Shown: piece by piece, positions 48,496 through 59,236 of the stretch
Position numbering within the stretch: position 1 is the first letter of the stretch
How the letters are laid out: each line of letters opens with the position of its first letter
From: Kingdonia uniflora
Taxonomy: Eukaryota; Streptophyta; Magnoliopsida; Ranunculales; Circaeasteraceae
Direction of reading: 5' to 3'
Assembly (NCBI GenBank): GCA_014058105.1
Contig: JACGCM010002394.1
Span: 2,852,001-2,916,000, forward strand
Length of the DNA stretch: 64,000 bases
The notes under the pieces: generated by a model
What the model saw: the letters and a program-made list of their open reading frames with translations, nothing else
Told to the model about the DNA's origin: nothing
Database searches by the model: none
Made by a program: the position numbers and the translations under genes

Positions 48496-50349
48496 GTTAG
48501 CCTTGATGAGACTTTACATTTTTCGTGGGACGATGATAACGAATCATGGATAGTTGATTCAGGTGCCTTATTCTATGCTACTACATACATAGGTTTCCTA
48601 GCCAATATTATTAAAGTGGACTTTGGTATGGTCTTCTTTGCAGACAAGAGTGCGCACAATATTATTGTAAAGGAAAATGCTAGGTTGAAGTTGCATTTAA
48701 TGGTGACGTTGGTTTTAAAGAATGTACGACTTGTACCTAAATTGGGGCATAACCTTATCTCGGTTAGCCAATTGTCGGATGATGGTGGATATGTATTTCT
48801 GGAAGGTTACAAATGGAGCTATGGTAGTAGCACGAGGCTTAAGATAAGGAACGTTATATACAACGCAAGGCATAATTTATACTATTTGTGCGACCACTCC
48901 GGGGATTAATACAAGTACTTCGCACAAACGGCTCGGCCACATGAGTGAGAAAGGGATGAAGATGATGGTTTCCAAAGGAAAGTTAGAGGGTCTTGATGAG
49001 GTTGATCTTAAGTTTTGTGAAGAGTGTGTTCTTGCTAAACAGAAGAAGGTTAGTTTAAAAATAATTAGAAAATCAAGGAAATCTGAAAAACTAAATCTTA
49101 TTCATACAAATGTTTGGGGGACAACCAAGGTGTCTTTTCTTAGTGGTTCTTATTATTATGTTACTTTTATCGATGATTTTTCTCGTAAATTGTGAGTCTA
49201 CTTTGTGAAGAACAAATCAGATGTATTTGATAAGTTGAAGAAGTAGAGGACTCTAGTTGAAAATAAAACCAACTTGAAACTAAAGTATCTTAGGTCGGAT
49301 AACGGGGGTGAGTATTGTAGTGACGAATTTGAAGACTATTGGGCATCAAATAGGATTAAGCGACAAAAGACTATTCCTAGAACACCACAACAAAATGGTA
49401 TTGCAGAATGTATGAACTAAACCATAAACCAAAGAGCAGAGAGTATTAACGCAGGATTTCCAAAAAAAAAATTGAACAGATGTGGCTAGTATGGCAACGT
49501 ACTTGATTAACAGAGGGCCTTCGACGACATTGGACTTTGGATTTCCTGAAGAAGCATGGACGGGTAAAGAGTTAAATCTTTTCTCACTTACATATTTTCA
49601 GTTGTACCTCATATATGTTTGATAATTCATATACAAGAACAAAGTTTGATGCAAAGTTAACGAAGTGCATATTCATTCGATATGGTGGTGATGAGTTTGG
49701 GTATCAATTTTGGGATGCGAAGAATTGAAAAGTTATCTAAAGCCGTAATGTTACATTCAATGATGAATTTTTGTATAAAGACTTTAAAGTACCTGCAAAA
49801 ATAAATTGAAGTGAAGCAGTGAAAAGTGTCAACATCAAATTTGAACCCTCTCGAGAGGTTGAAGAAGAAATTGTGGATAAGCCTAATGTATCAGATTAAG
49901 GCGAGGAACCTAATGATCTAGAGATTCTATTAGCACTTCGAAAGGAGCTAAAAAATGCAAAAACTATGGCTATGTACGTTAACTCCCTACATCACTTTTT
50001 TCTTACAGATGGTGGTGAACCAAAAATTTACAAGGAGACTTTAGATGTGGAGCTTGCTCTGGATGATAAGATTCAGTTATTATTAGTAAATTAAACTTAA
50101 GATTTAGTTCGGATACCGAAAGGGAAGAGAGCATTGCACAACAAGTGGATATATACAGACTAAAGCAGGAATCTGATAGTTCAAGGAGATTCAAGGCTAG
50201 ACTTGTAATAAAGGGCTTTCAGCAAAAAGAATGCATTAATTTTGGTGAGATCTTTGCTCATGTTGTAAAGATGTATACTATTCATGTTGTGATGAATAAA
50301 GTTGTAGTTAAAGATTTACATCTTGAGTAGCTTGATGTCAAGACAATAT
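48496..50349 (+). pseudogene. Ty1/Copia pol remnant, cut by T4
   Basis: Domains in Copia order: protease active site WIVDSGA with LKNVRLVPKLGHNLISV (48545-48780), a gag-pre-integrase HMSEKGM and FCEECVLAKQ zinc region (48935-49045), and integrase with FIDDFSRK, LRSDNGGEY and RTPQQNGIAE (49080-49420). Then come the integrase C-terminal part (to about 49800) and the start of reverse transcriptase with LDVKTIL (about 50330). Multiple stops break it. The first integrase catalytic Asp is Asn (HTNVW). Sequence ends at 50349, where the T4 LTR begins; AATAT at 50345-50349 would be the target duplication. Confidence 0.75.
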
Positions 50350-50823
50350 TGTAATGATATTTTTTTCGGGAGGATAATCTTCGTCAATACTTATAGTAAG
50401 GATTATGCAATAATAAGCTTAAACAAATAGGATTTTACATGAAAACTCAGTAAAGACTGAGAAAAACCACGACCTCGATGAGGGTTTTGATAAAAAAATC
50501 CAATAAGTTGCTAATTATTATAATTATTGTTTGGTAAGAAAGTTAGAATGAGTAAATAGTAGAGTTGTGGATTAGAATAACACATTCTCTGTCTGTATTT
50601 ATAGTAGATACAGGCAGTTTACAAAAAAAAAATAGTTTTCTATTTTGGGAGTAGTAGGCGAACTTCACAGATTTCCCAACGGTTCTATTTGACCAATTAT
50701 AACAGATACTTTTAGTATGTCGAGAACTATGGTTACAGATATGGCATCTTCTCGAATGATGGAATGTTATCGACTAAGTTATGTTGGCTTCTCTTTGTCG
50801 AATCTGAGAAATATGCTACTATA
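50350..50823 (-). repeat. 3' LTR of T4
   Basis: The minus strand starts TATAGTAGCATAT (TG changed to TA) after the purine tract and ends ATTACA. It aligns with the T1 LTR (309-835) throughout, including AAAACCACGACCTC and AACGGTTCTATTTGACCAA. It is inserted in the Copia remnant. Confidence 0.8.
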
Positions 50824-50837
50824 ATCGCCCCATTCTC
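50824..50837 (-). other. Polypurine tract of T4
   Basis: The minus strand reads GAGAATGGGGCGAT directly before the LTR, matching GAGAGGGGGCGAT in T2. Confidence 0.65.
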
Positions 50838-51017
50838 GATACAATTAATTACTTGTTGTGTTGAGAAGAACATCAGAATGTGAAACGGTTGTCGAATGTT
50901 TAAAGAAGTCTGTGTTTTGTCATTCTCGAGGTAAAAGTTATATGAATTTGGTCAATTTGGTTTCCCGAGGAGCATTTATGGCAGAACATTGGACTTCATA
51001 ATTTTTGAAGGTGAGGT

Positions 51018-51025
51018 TATAAATA
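51018..51025 (+). promoter_or_regulatory. TATA box of ORF-A copy 1, T4
   Basis: GGTTATAAATAAAGG ends 57 bp before the ATG at 51082. Confidence 0.55.
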
Positions 51026-51081
51026 AAGGGAGAAAGAAGAAGTTATTGTTCGGCAGGTTTGTGAAAGTAGAGTAGGACTGG

Positions 51082-51261
51082 ATGGTGACGACATCATTTC
51101 AGGCGTTGCATAACGAGTTCCTGGAGCTTGTAGATGGGAAGTATGGTGAGTATAGAGTGGTTTATCTTGGTTCTCTGTAGCAGTTGTTCTTTTATTTGGA
51201 ACCGATGGTGATAAGATTGGAGGAAATGATAGAGGAGGAGATGGAGATCGTCGAAAGATAG
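51082..51261 (+). pseudogene. Antisense ORF-A copy 1 of T4 (one in-frame stop)
   Basis: Sixty codons from ATG at 51082 to TAG at 51259-51261, with one premature TAG at codon 33. It starts MVTTSFQA and has a KYGEYRVVYLG segment that aligns with KYLELHDRYFG of copy 2, then an acidic EEMIEEEMEI helix. It is shorter than the T3 protein and lacks the FHYV and CLR.LAE parts. It sits just inside the T4 3' LTR, read opposite to the element. Confidence 0.45.
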
Positions 51262-51916
51262 TTTTTCCATTGTTGTCAGTGTCATTTTGTGTTACGGATG
51301 ACCTCGGAGTGTATCCATTGTTTGGAGAAGTGGCCACTCCCCATATTAAAGATGGTGATGCCAAGGCGGGCAGGGTTTCCTGTGGTGGTATTTGCGGACG
51401 TTGTTATCTTTCTAACCCTCTATGGTCAAAGATGGTGGTGGTTATAGAGGAGGAGGGTAGCTATATTTTCTTCGCCGGAGGATATGCCAGATTCTGGTGA
51501 AAATAAACATATATCTTCTGAGAATTCATATCAAAGGGTAACATGTAACTGATAGCTTGATATAATGTAATCGAAGGAAAGAATTTGTCGAATTAAAAAT
51601 ATAACAATTTACTTATGGAATAAACTTCTATTTTTTCTTTTCTTTTTTGAATTTGTATCAAATACATATATCGTGATCTCGAATGAAATGAAATCTATTA
51701 TTCAAAGATAATTGGTCTAGTCACGTGGATGTCGAGATAGATGTTTCGAACTATATAGAAATATCAACGTTACTTGCTAAGGTGATAAGATCTTGAACTG
51801 AAGTTCGTCGATTATGTGGGGCCTGAAACAGTTCCCTAGGAGGTTTGATTTGACTGAGATGTTTAGAGTTCCAATGTAAAATGAATGTTGGATTTGACTA
51901 TTAGTCTGATTGTTTT

Positions 51917-51926
51917 TATATAAATA
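51917..51926 (+). promoter_or_regulatory. TATA box of ORF-A copy 2, T4
   Basis: TATATAAATA ends 37 bp before the ATG at 51963. Confidence 0.55.
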
Positions 51927-51962
51927 CCTTTGGTAATCTTAAAGTTATTTTTAGGATTGAAG

Positions 51963-52166
51963 ATGGTGAGAACGAGAGCACAGGCTCGGGAGGATGAAAA
52001 TTCCAACCGAGTGTGTGCTAAGTATTTAGAGTTGCATGATCGGTACTTCGGTAAGAGCTGTGTAAACAGGCAACCATTGGTGCTACTGGATCCCAAGTAT
52101 GAAGAGATGAGTAAAATGGAGGTGAAGGAAGCGGAAGAGAAGTATGCATTTCATTACAATTTGTAA
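51963..52166 (+). CDS. Antisense ORF-A copy 2 of T4 (67 codons, open)
   Basis: Open from ATG at 51963 to a stop at 52164-52166. MVRTRAQAREDE opens it, followed by RYFGKS (residues about 25-30), LLDPKYEEM, an acidic KMEVKEAEEKY helix and FHYNL at the end. These blocks match the T3 ORF-A in the same order. After the stop the same frame continues into RNRAKALVNKEDVMAG, which resembles the start of block B. This suggests A and B are parts of one protein whose present stop is a mutation. Function unknown. Confidence 0.55.
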   Translation: MVRTRAQAREDENSNRVCAKYLELHDRYFGKSCVNRQPLVLLDPKYEEMSKMEVKEAEEKYAFHYNL

Positions 52167-52827
52167 TTCCTAAGTCCTCCTAAGCGCGTCGGCAAGATAA
52201 GGAATCGAGCCAAGGCTTTGGTGAATAAAGAAGATGTTATGGCTGGTCGAAGTGGTTGAAGAGTGGACTGAGGGTTGTTTGGTTTGTAAAAAGTGAAAAA
52301 TTTGTAAGGTGTTGGTCTTGAAATAAATGAATTTGTTTGTGTTAGATGTTGTTATCGATCTATGTAATGATAAATGTTTCTCGAATATGATGTGATATTT
52401 TGAACGAATGAGGTTTAATTGATTCAAAATTGAGAGTATGGGTATGTTAATGTATGATATTTCATCCTTCGGGTAGTTGGTTTGTCGAATAATTTTTGAA
52501 TTTGAATTATTATTTCAACTGGCCCAAGAATATAGGAGATGATCTAAGTAAGGAAGGGTGCATTTAGATAATTTGAGAAAAATGGCTAGGTGTTCTCCTA
52601 TAGGTGATATTTTGAGGTACAAGAAATTTGATGTACAATCTCTTTTTAATAGTATAAAAGTTGCTTTGGCGAGGATGGATATATCAGAGAAGTTAAAAGC
52701 AACAGTGTATGGGCCTGTTGGCATTTAGGAGGCAAAGGATCAAAGAGTTCGAGAAGAGACAATTAAGGCGCTACGTTTGAGTACTCGAACGGTCGCGAAG
52801 GGGTACGATGAATAGTCACGTGGGGCC

Positions 52828-52836
52828 TATAAATAG
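52828..52836 (+). promoter_or_regulatory. TATA box of the long antisense gene, T4
   Basis: GGGGCCTATAAATAGCC, preceded by a CACGTG G-box at 52816-52821. If the solo LTR is ignored it lies about 0.9 kb before the coding start at 56336, comparable with T2 and T3. Confidence 0.55.
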
Positions 52837-53275
52837 CCTTGTGGTTGGTGACTGTTCATACACCACTAATTCTGAAAAAATTTCTTCAAGTGTTGATTCT
52901 CTGCATTCATCTCTTACGTCATTGCCCACCATAGGGAATGAGGAGATTAGTGTGTTGTTTAAGATGGCAAAAATTGTAAAGCAGAGGGATACCGAGGCAG
53001 CGCGACTTCAAGATTAGTGACTTGAATTTATATTGCACTTGTTTCTTATTCACATAATTTTGTTTAAACCCTTTGCAGATGTAGAAATGGTGGTGATAGT
53101 GTAAGAAGTAATTGTAGTTTAGATGGATGTATTGGAAGTAATTGAAAAAAGAAAGATTTAGGATTTTTGATAAAATTTCTGTGATATCGTCTGTATGGTG
53201 AAGCGACTGATGGAACAATGGTGCCAAAAAGGTTTAAAGTATCTTGTGGAGAGATGACGAGGGAGAGAGTGATTT

Positions 53276-55873
53276 TGTCACGCCCCAAAATCCAGTAATC
53301 GATAACTTGACCAATTACTAGATTCTAAGTAGTGCAGGTCAGAGAATCCAAAGATTCTACCCCACAAATAGCCAAGCCGTAGACAAATTTTGGCTCGGCT
53401 ATTCACATATAGCAATAATCATCAAAGTAAGGAAATAACAATACAACAATATAACGCGGAAGCAAAAAACATATATATACATATCAGATGAAAATGAAAT
53501 ACAACATCTCAAATAAAACTCAGCGACACATGCTGAGAACACCTATAGAAGTCCAGAACCAAAGGAAATCTGCAGCGGCAAAATCTGTCCCTGAACTGGC
53601 TACCCACGCGGCAGTCTAAGCTAATCAACCTCTGAAATGGTTAAAATGCGAGAGTGAGCAAACAACGAGCTCACTAATCCAATAAAACTAAATAACTTAC
53701 TAACAACTGGTACTGAAAATTAGAGTAGAGATGAATGTAATATAAAGCAGGTAAATACAATCTAGTAATATAATAAGTGACCATAACAGATACAGAGTTG
53801 ATAAGGAAAGGAAATAGAGTTGATGAGAGAAGGAATGTGAGAAGAGAGTAGAGTAAGGAATATGAGAAGAGAATGTGATGATATGATAATATGCAATGCC
53901 ATGACGTGAAGTGATGACTAGGATAATCCCATACTTATCTTAAATGCAATGATATGTTATGATGAGCAAGGATATTCCCATAAATATCCCCTAATGCATA
54001 ATGATTCGGTATTTTAAAAATATACGCGATCTTATTATAATGTTGGTTGATCAATCGCTAACGTCTAATTTCTTAAAGAGATCAGTAAAGGGATACACAG
54101 GTACAATTTTGTTAAGCTCGACCAAGCTAGGATGGTCGCACTTGATCAAAGTAGATTTGGGTGTATCAACCCGCGGAACAATAGTCCGTAACATTTCAAG
54201 GAATTTCAACCTCAACGAGGATAAGTTGGGATCTCCATGACTCTGCCTCATACCATTCCACACTATGGAGTGGTTGAACTAGGTATGATTGTGACATTCC
54301 CAATCTCACCGTGTCTTTTAACCCGATCTCACGGACTCCTTGGATCCTGTCGGAGGTCAACCGAAACGGAGTATTCGTGTATCCAATCTCAATAAGTTTT
54401 GAAAGATGTGATAAAATTTATAAAGTGTAACAGGTGCACAAAAAAGTAATACAGCTGCCGCTCACAGGACAATACAACCAGAATGAATAGAGACTTGGTT
54501 ACACCGACTATGGATAGCCAATACAGCAACCTAACCGTCACTACATTCAACCCAACAATCTCTTAAGGTTGGAAGGGGCATTCCTGGGTAAGCCACGAGA
54601 ACACTTACCCAACCACCACTAACTAACTCAGGTCCTATATGAGCCAAAAACCAACTCTATAAACAATTACAAACCCAAACTACAGGTTAACACTTCTAAC
54701 AGAATAATTTCAAGGTTAAACTATAGTTAATCACAAAACATCTCTAAGTTCAATATAACTTTCTAAAACAATACTCAGAAACTAGTATAGAAACTTAATA
54801 ATGCTGGAATAAAACTCGCCTGAAGGAAATCCAAGTCCTGCGGAAGAACCAAGTCGGAAACCCAACTAAAATCTGCGGGGGGGTAACAGAATGCCTGATA
54901 ATCTAACACCAACAATGGAGAACAACAAAAAACCAATCAATTAAGGAAACGACATCAAAACCAAACCCGAGAAATCAGACCTACGCCGAAATCGAGCAAA
55001 AAGAACAGAAAAAGAATTGGGAATTTCTTACCGAGGATAGGAGCGAAGCTTGCGACGAAGCGGGCGAAGAATCCTCGAGCGATGGGTAAGAGTGTATCAA
55101 GAGTATGGAGGAGAAGAGAATAGGTTAGGGAGAGGAGAGTGAGAGAGATAGAAAAAGGAAGTGAAGAGAAGAGAGGAAAAGACCCAAAAAAAGGCTGAAA
55201 ACGCGCCTCTGTTCGAACAGAAATGATCCTATTCAAACAGAGTAAGTTGTATTCGAATAGAGACTAGTTTATTCGAATAGAAAGGGGTCTATTCAAATAG
55301 AAAGGTCCCTGTTCAAACAGAACTGCTCCTGCATAAAAAAAAAAGACCCTGGAAGCACTACGGACCACCCCGGACACCCCGGAAGCACCACGGACCACCA
55401 CCACTACCTCACAATCACTACTACAACCCCAACAAAGGTTTTCCAAACTAGGAACACCACCTCCACCGCCTCACAGCTACCAAAACACCTAAGCCCCCCA
55501 AAAAGAATCTTTTCCCTCTGGAAACTCTGGAAACCTACCGGCCAATCCAACTGCTCACCGGAACCACCCCAAACCACACACACAACATGCAAACATCACT
55601 ACCAACCCATCTAGGGGTTCCCAAGGCTACAACGCCACCTCCTCCTCCGAATGACCACCGAACCGCCAAAACTCTAAAAATAATCTACTACTAAACCACC
55701 GAAAGGAATAAATGGATGAATAAAATGAATGAAAGAGTACATACAAAAAATGAATGCGGAACTTAACGTGAAGGAAATGAATCTAATCTGCCAATGAGAT
55801 AAGGAATAGGAATATATGAGCGGAAATAAAATATGAGTGAATATTAGGAATAAATGAAATACGAGTCATTACA
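53276..55873 (+). mobile_element. 2.6-kb solo LTR, chromovirus (Tekay/Del) type
   Basis: Starts TGTCACGCCCCAAAATCC, the typical opening of Tekay/Del LTRs, and ends GAGTCATTACA. Flanks GATTT and AATTT agree at 4 of 5 bases. There is no primer site, polypurine tract or pol inside, so it is a solo LTR left by recombination. It lies between the promoter and the coding part of the T4 antisense gene. T4 sequence resumes at 55874. A palindrome cluster lies near its 3' third (55208-55321). Confidence 0.7.
55208..55321. repeat. Cluster of six TTCGAA-centred palindromes inside the solo LTR
   Basis: CTGTTCGAACAG (55209), CTATTCAAACAG (55229), TATTCGAATAG (55250), TATTCGAATAG (55270), CTATTCAAATAG (55289) and CTGTTCAAACAG (55309), spaced about 20 bp. 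Variants differ by CG-to-CA changes and by arm bases. Confidence 0.75.
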
Positions 55874-56335
55874 AATTTTTGTGCGTCGCGGTGATTACGG
55901 TGCGACTGTAGGTGTGTTGTTGTGATTTGTAAAATGGGATGAGGTTTGGTAGTTAGAGCGCCGGATTACCTATGAAATGGACTGGATTATACGCCGGAGA
56001 GGGCGAAAATTCCAAAATTTTAAATTTGGCTTGCTTTTGCAGGAAGCAGGGTACAGCCGAAGTGTCTTTGAGAAGCTTAGGGTCCTGAACTTTGATTAGA
56101 AACGTTAGTGACAAATAGATAGTTATCGATGTTAGAACTTCAACAAAATATCAAAGAAATCCAGTATCAAGAACTTAATGTAATAATTGTGTATTCAGAT
56201 AGTAATAAAAGAATGACGTGTTGGAGATTAAACTCGACAACTATATGATTATTAGCATATGACCGTATATAATGTATCAGATATGATATAATAATTTTTT
56301 AAAAAATGGAATATGATTTTCAGGTTCACTAAAAA

Positions 56336-58653
56336 ATGGCTGAACCTATACAAATCGATGATAAAGAAATCTTTGTGAACCTTGCAGATGTAAAGCCCCT
56401 CTTAATCGATGTGATAGCCTGTGTCCAAAAGTTAGGCGGGAGGTATAGGGTTGGGTCAAGTAGTGCGGACGTAGCGAGTGTCGAGCAGTATAAGGTGGTA
56501 CCGAGGGTTGTAGAAGTTTTGGACGAGGAGGGTACCGAGACAGGTGTAGATCATGAGCCGTAGGCAAGTGATCGAGAAGGTAGTGGTGGGGGGGGAGGAA
56601 GATATCATAGATGATGATGAGGTATGTTATGGAGAGGGTCCAGAAACGAGTGAGATTTTGTATTTTAAAGGAAAGTATGGTATTCTTGAGGATATTAGGT
56701 TAGAGGAATATCACCATAAAATGACAGGCCAAGATGTTACTTTGGATGTCATTCTTGTCCATCGAGAAATGATAAAAAAGGGGATAAAGCTGCCTCTACG
56801 TGCTGACCAAAAAAAGTTCCTAAATTTCTTGATGTTAAGCCTGGTCAGTTTGACCCTAATGTGTATGACCTCTTTAGGGTATGTGGAGTGGTAAATAGTC
56901 GATTAAAGGCGAGAGGGGAAGAGGTAATCACGGTGGATGATCCATGTGTGTACTACACACTTAAACAAAATCCATCAAAGTTAGGGTACAGGTACTTGGC
57001 GAGGTTCTTAAAGAGACCCTTTTTTTACGAGATGGTATCGACAGAGGGGCAGTATTTTGAGGAATGTCTCCTTATGTCGGAGAATTATGAATTTGATTAG
57101 AGAAATCTAGGGGAGGCTCTTAAAAGGAAGGTTTTCCACTTAGGTTTGTAGTTAGGTAATTTGTATGTCAAAGATTTGATTTGTTTGTATTGTTCAGAAT
57201 GAGGTCTAACGTATGGTTTTGTTTGCTTTTGGCAGCTCTGAAGGAGATTGATAAAAACTCGACTATCTTAGAAAAGTTACATAAGATTAGAAAGGGGTAC
57301 TTTGATCGGATTGACAACTTGGTGGTCGACCAAAAGAAGGTGGACTGTTTATTTCAAGAAGCTGGTTTAAAGAAAACTCGAGCGAAAAGAGCAGAAATTC
57401 TGGTCATTGAGGGAAAGATGTCTGCGAGAAATAAAAGAGCTGCGGACTCGAGCTTGCCTCTCGAGAATTCGTCACTTAGTGGCTACACCATAGATTCTCC
57501 AGCGGCAGAAAGAGATGTTATGCTGACGGAAACCTTTGGGAAAGAAAAGTAAAAGAGTGCTCCTAGCCAGGTTGATGCTCCCCTTCTTCCCCCGAAGAGA
57601 GCTTCTCGAATATCTACCGTTGAGGAGGGGGAAAAAGTTGATGTGACACCAACTGGTATTCCAGATGGTCGACTTCCAAAATCGGTGACTTATTTGTTAC
57701 CGAAGAAGAAGGTGTTTTCGGTATCGACGAATAAACAATTCGTCGAGGAGTCGGAAACTGAGGTCCAACAGACCATGAAGACATATGTGTATAGGGAAAC
57801 TTCTTTGGAGGAGGAGTTTTATGATTGTCTGGCGGGGGAAAAAAACCTTTCTTCCTTTCTCATCGAAGGCTACCGAAATATGAATAAGGTTAGGAATTTT
57901 TTTGCTTTGCTTCAATTAAAGAATTTGGTACCACATTCGAAAACTTATTTTATGACTGTAATGCAGATCAGGAAGCTATTGATCGAGGCCAAACCTTGCA
58001 TTCTCGGTGTTGGTACCCTGGCAAACCAGCTTCTTGCATATAAAAATATTGAGAAGAAGTTGGTGACGGAGAAAGAGAATTTGATTCATGAGAAAGATAA
58101 ATTGGAGGCGAAGCTTGGTAAGTGTATGCTTGTAGCCGGGAAGGCAAAGGAGGTTGCTCTTCGCGAGGGAAAAAAAACCTAGGACATAAAGAAGAAGAAA
58201 GAGGTCCAAGAGATAAGGGCCAATCTCACGAAGGAAAGAGGGGAGGCATTATCGTTATAAAAAGCCAATTTTGAGAGCGGTGCTCGTGAACAGATCATAT
58301 ATGCTCGGAGGGCGATGGAGGCGGGGCACGTAAAGGTTTTAGAGGAGGTGAGGGTTGAAGCTATTCGAGATAATTTGGATGCACTCAAGCGTATGAAAAC
58401 CAATTTTGTTGGACAGTTTGAGGAGCTGGAGGACAGGAAAGATTTTTATAAACGCTTGGCTATTGCTGGTAATCAATTTTTCCTGGATTCAGACGCAGAC
58501 GACGAAGTTGTTGAAGCACCAGAGGCGCTTGAAGCCCCTAAAGCTCCTGTGGTGACTATCCTTGAGGGTATTCTTCTCGAGCAAATATTAAATGAGCTAA
58601 CTCTAGGGTTACTTGTGAAAGTTGATTCCCCAATCTCTCCACCTGTAGAATAA
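56336..58653 (+). pseudogene. Long antisense gene of T4, Transposase_28-like with coiled coil
   Basis: ATG at 56336 opens MAEPIQIDDKEIFVNLADVK. After a stop at about 56561 the neighbouring frame runs to 56830 with an [14 protein letters not shown] segment, and a third frame continues [20 protein letters not shown] and [10 protein letters not shown] to about 57100. This series parallels the Transposase_28-like region of T3. From 57240 an Asp/Lys-rich linker with basic patches leads into Glu/Lys coiled coil (57643-58450) and an acidic Ala/Pro tail ending at 58653. At least three stops or frame shifts break it. It converges on the end of pol (59237) with about 580 bp between them. Role unknown. 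Confidence 0.65.
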
Positions 58654-59236
58654 ATTATGTTTAAAAAGTATTGTTTTTATGAAAGATATAAAAATGGTTG
58701 ATGGAACCGAAACAATATGTTGTTATTTCTTGAATGCTTTATGTTGATGTTTGTCAAATTATATTTAGAATTAACTTATTCAAAATGCATAGAGCTTTTG
58801 GAAATTTATGTTAAGTGTTATATTTGACAAGATTGATAGCATTGGATAGTAATAAAGATAATATGCAGCGTGTTGCTTTGGAGCAAGTATCTGAGATGAT
58901 TGAAAGATAGCCATGTGATGGCTCATTTGAATGTAGAACGATGACCAGATGTTTTACCTCGATGGGATATCTGGGTTTTGGAGAAATAAAGTATAAAAAT
59001 ATGACATGTTTTGTTCGATAAGTAATGAAATGCAGACAAGGTTATCCTGTAATTGGATAGGCGTTTGTCGAAGAGATGAAAGTTTTTTGTGATGTATACT
59101 TGTTAAGTATGTATCGATACTAAGCGAATGATAGTGAAAAAAGATGTAAATGATAGTAAAGATGCCTTTATTTGAATTTTCAACAGTGGTTACAACGGTT
59201 ATCTGTAAAATATTTTCTGTTGAGCTGTATTTCATA

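Noticed and set aside
51017..51364. 115-codon minus-strand frame beside the T4 LTR
   Set aside because: Opposite to ORF-A copy 1; Ser/Pro/Thr-rich with no match to gag or pol.
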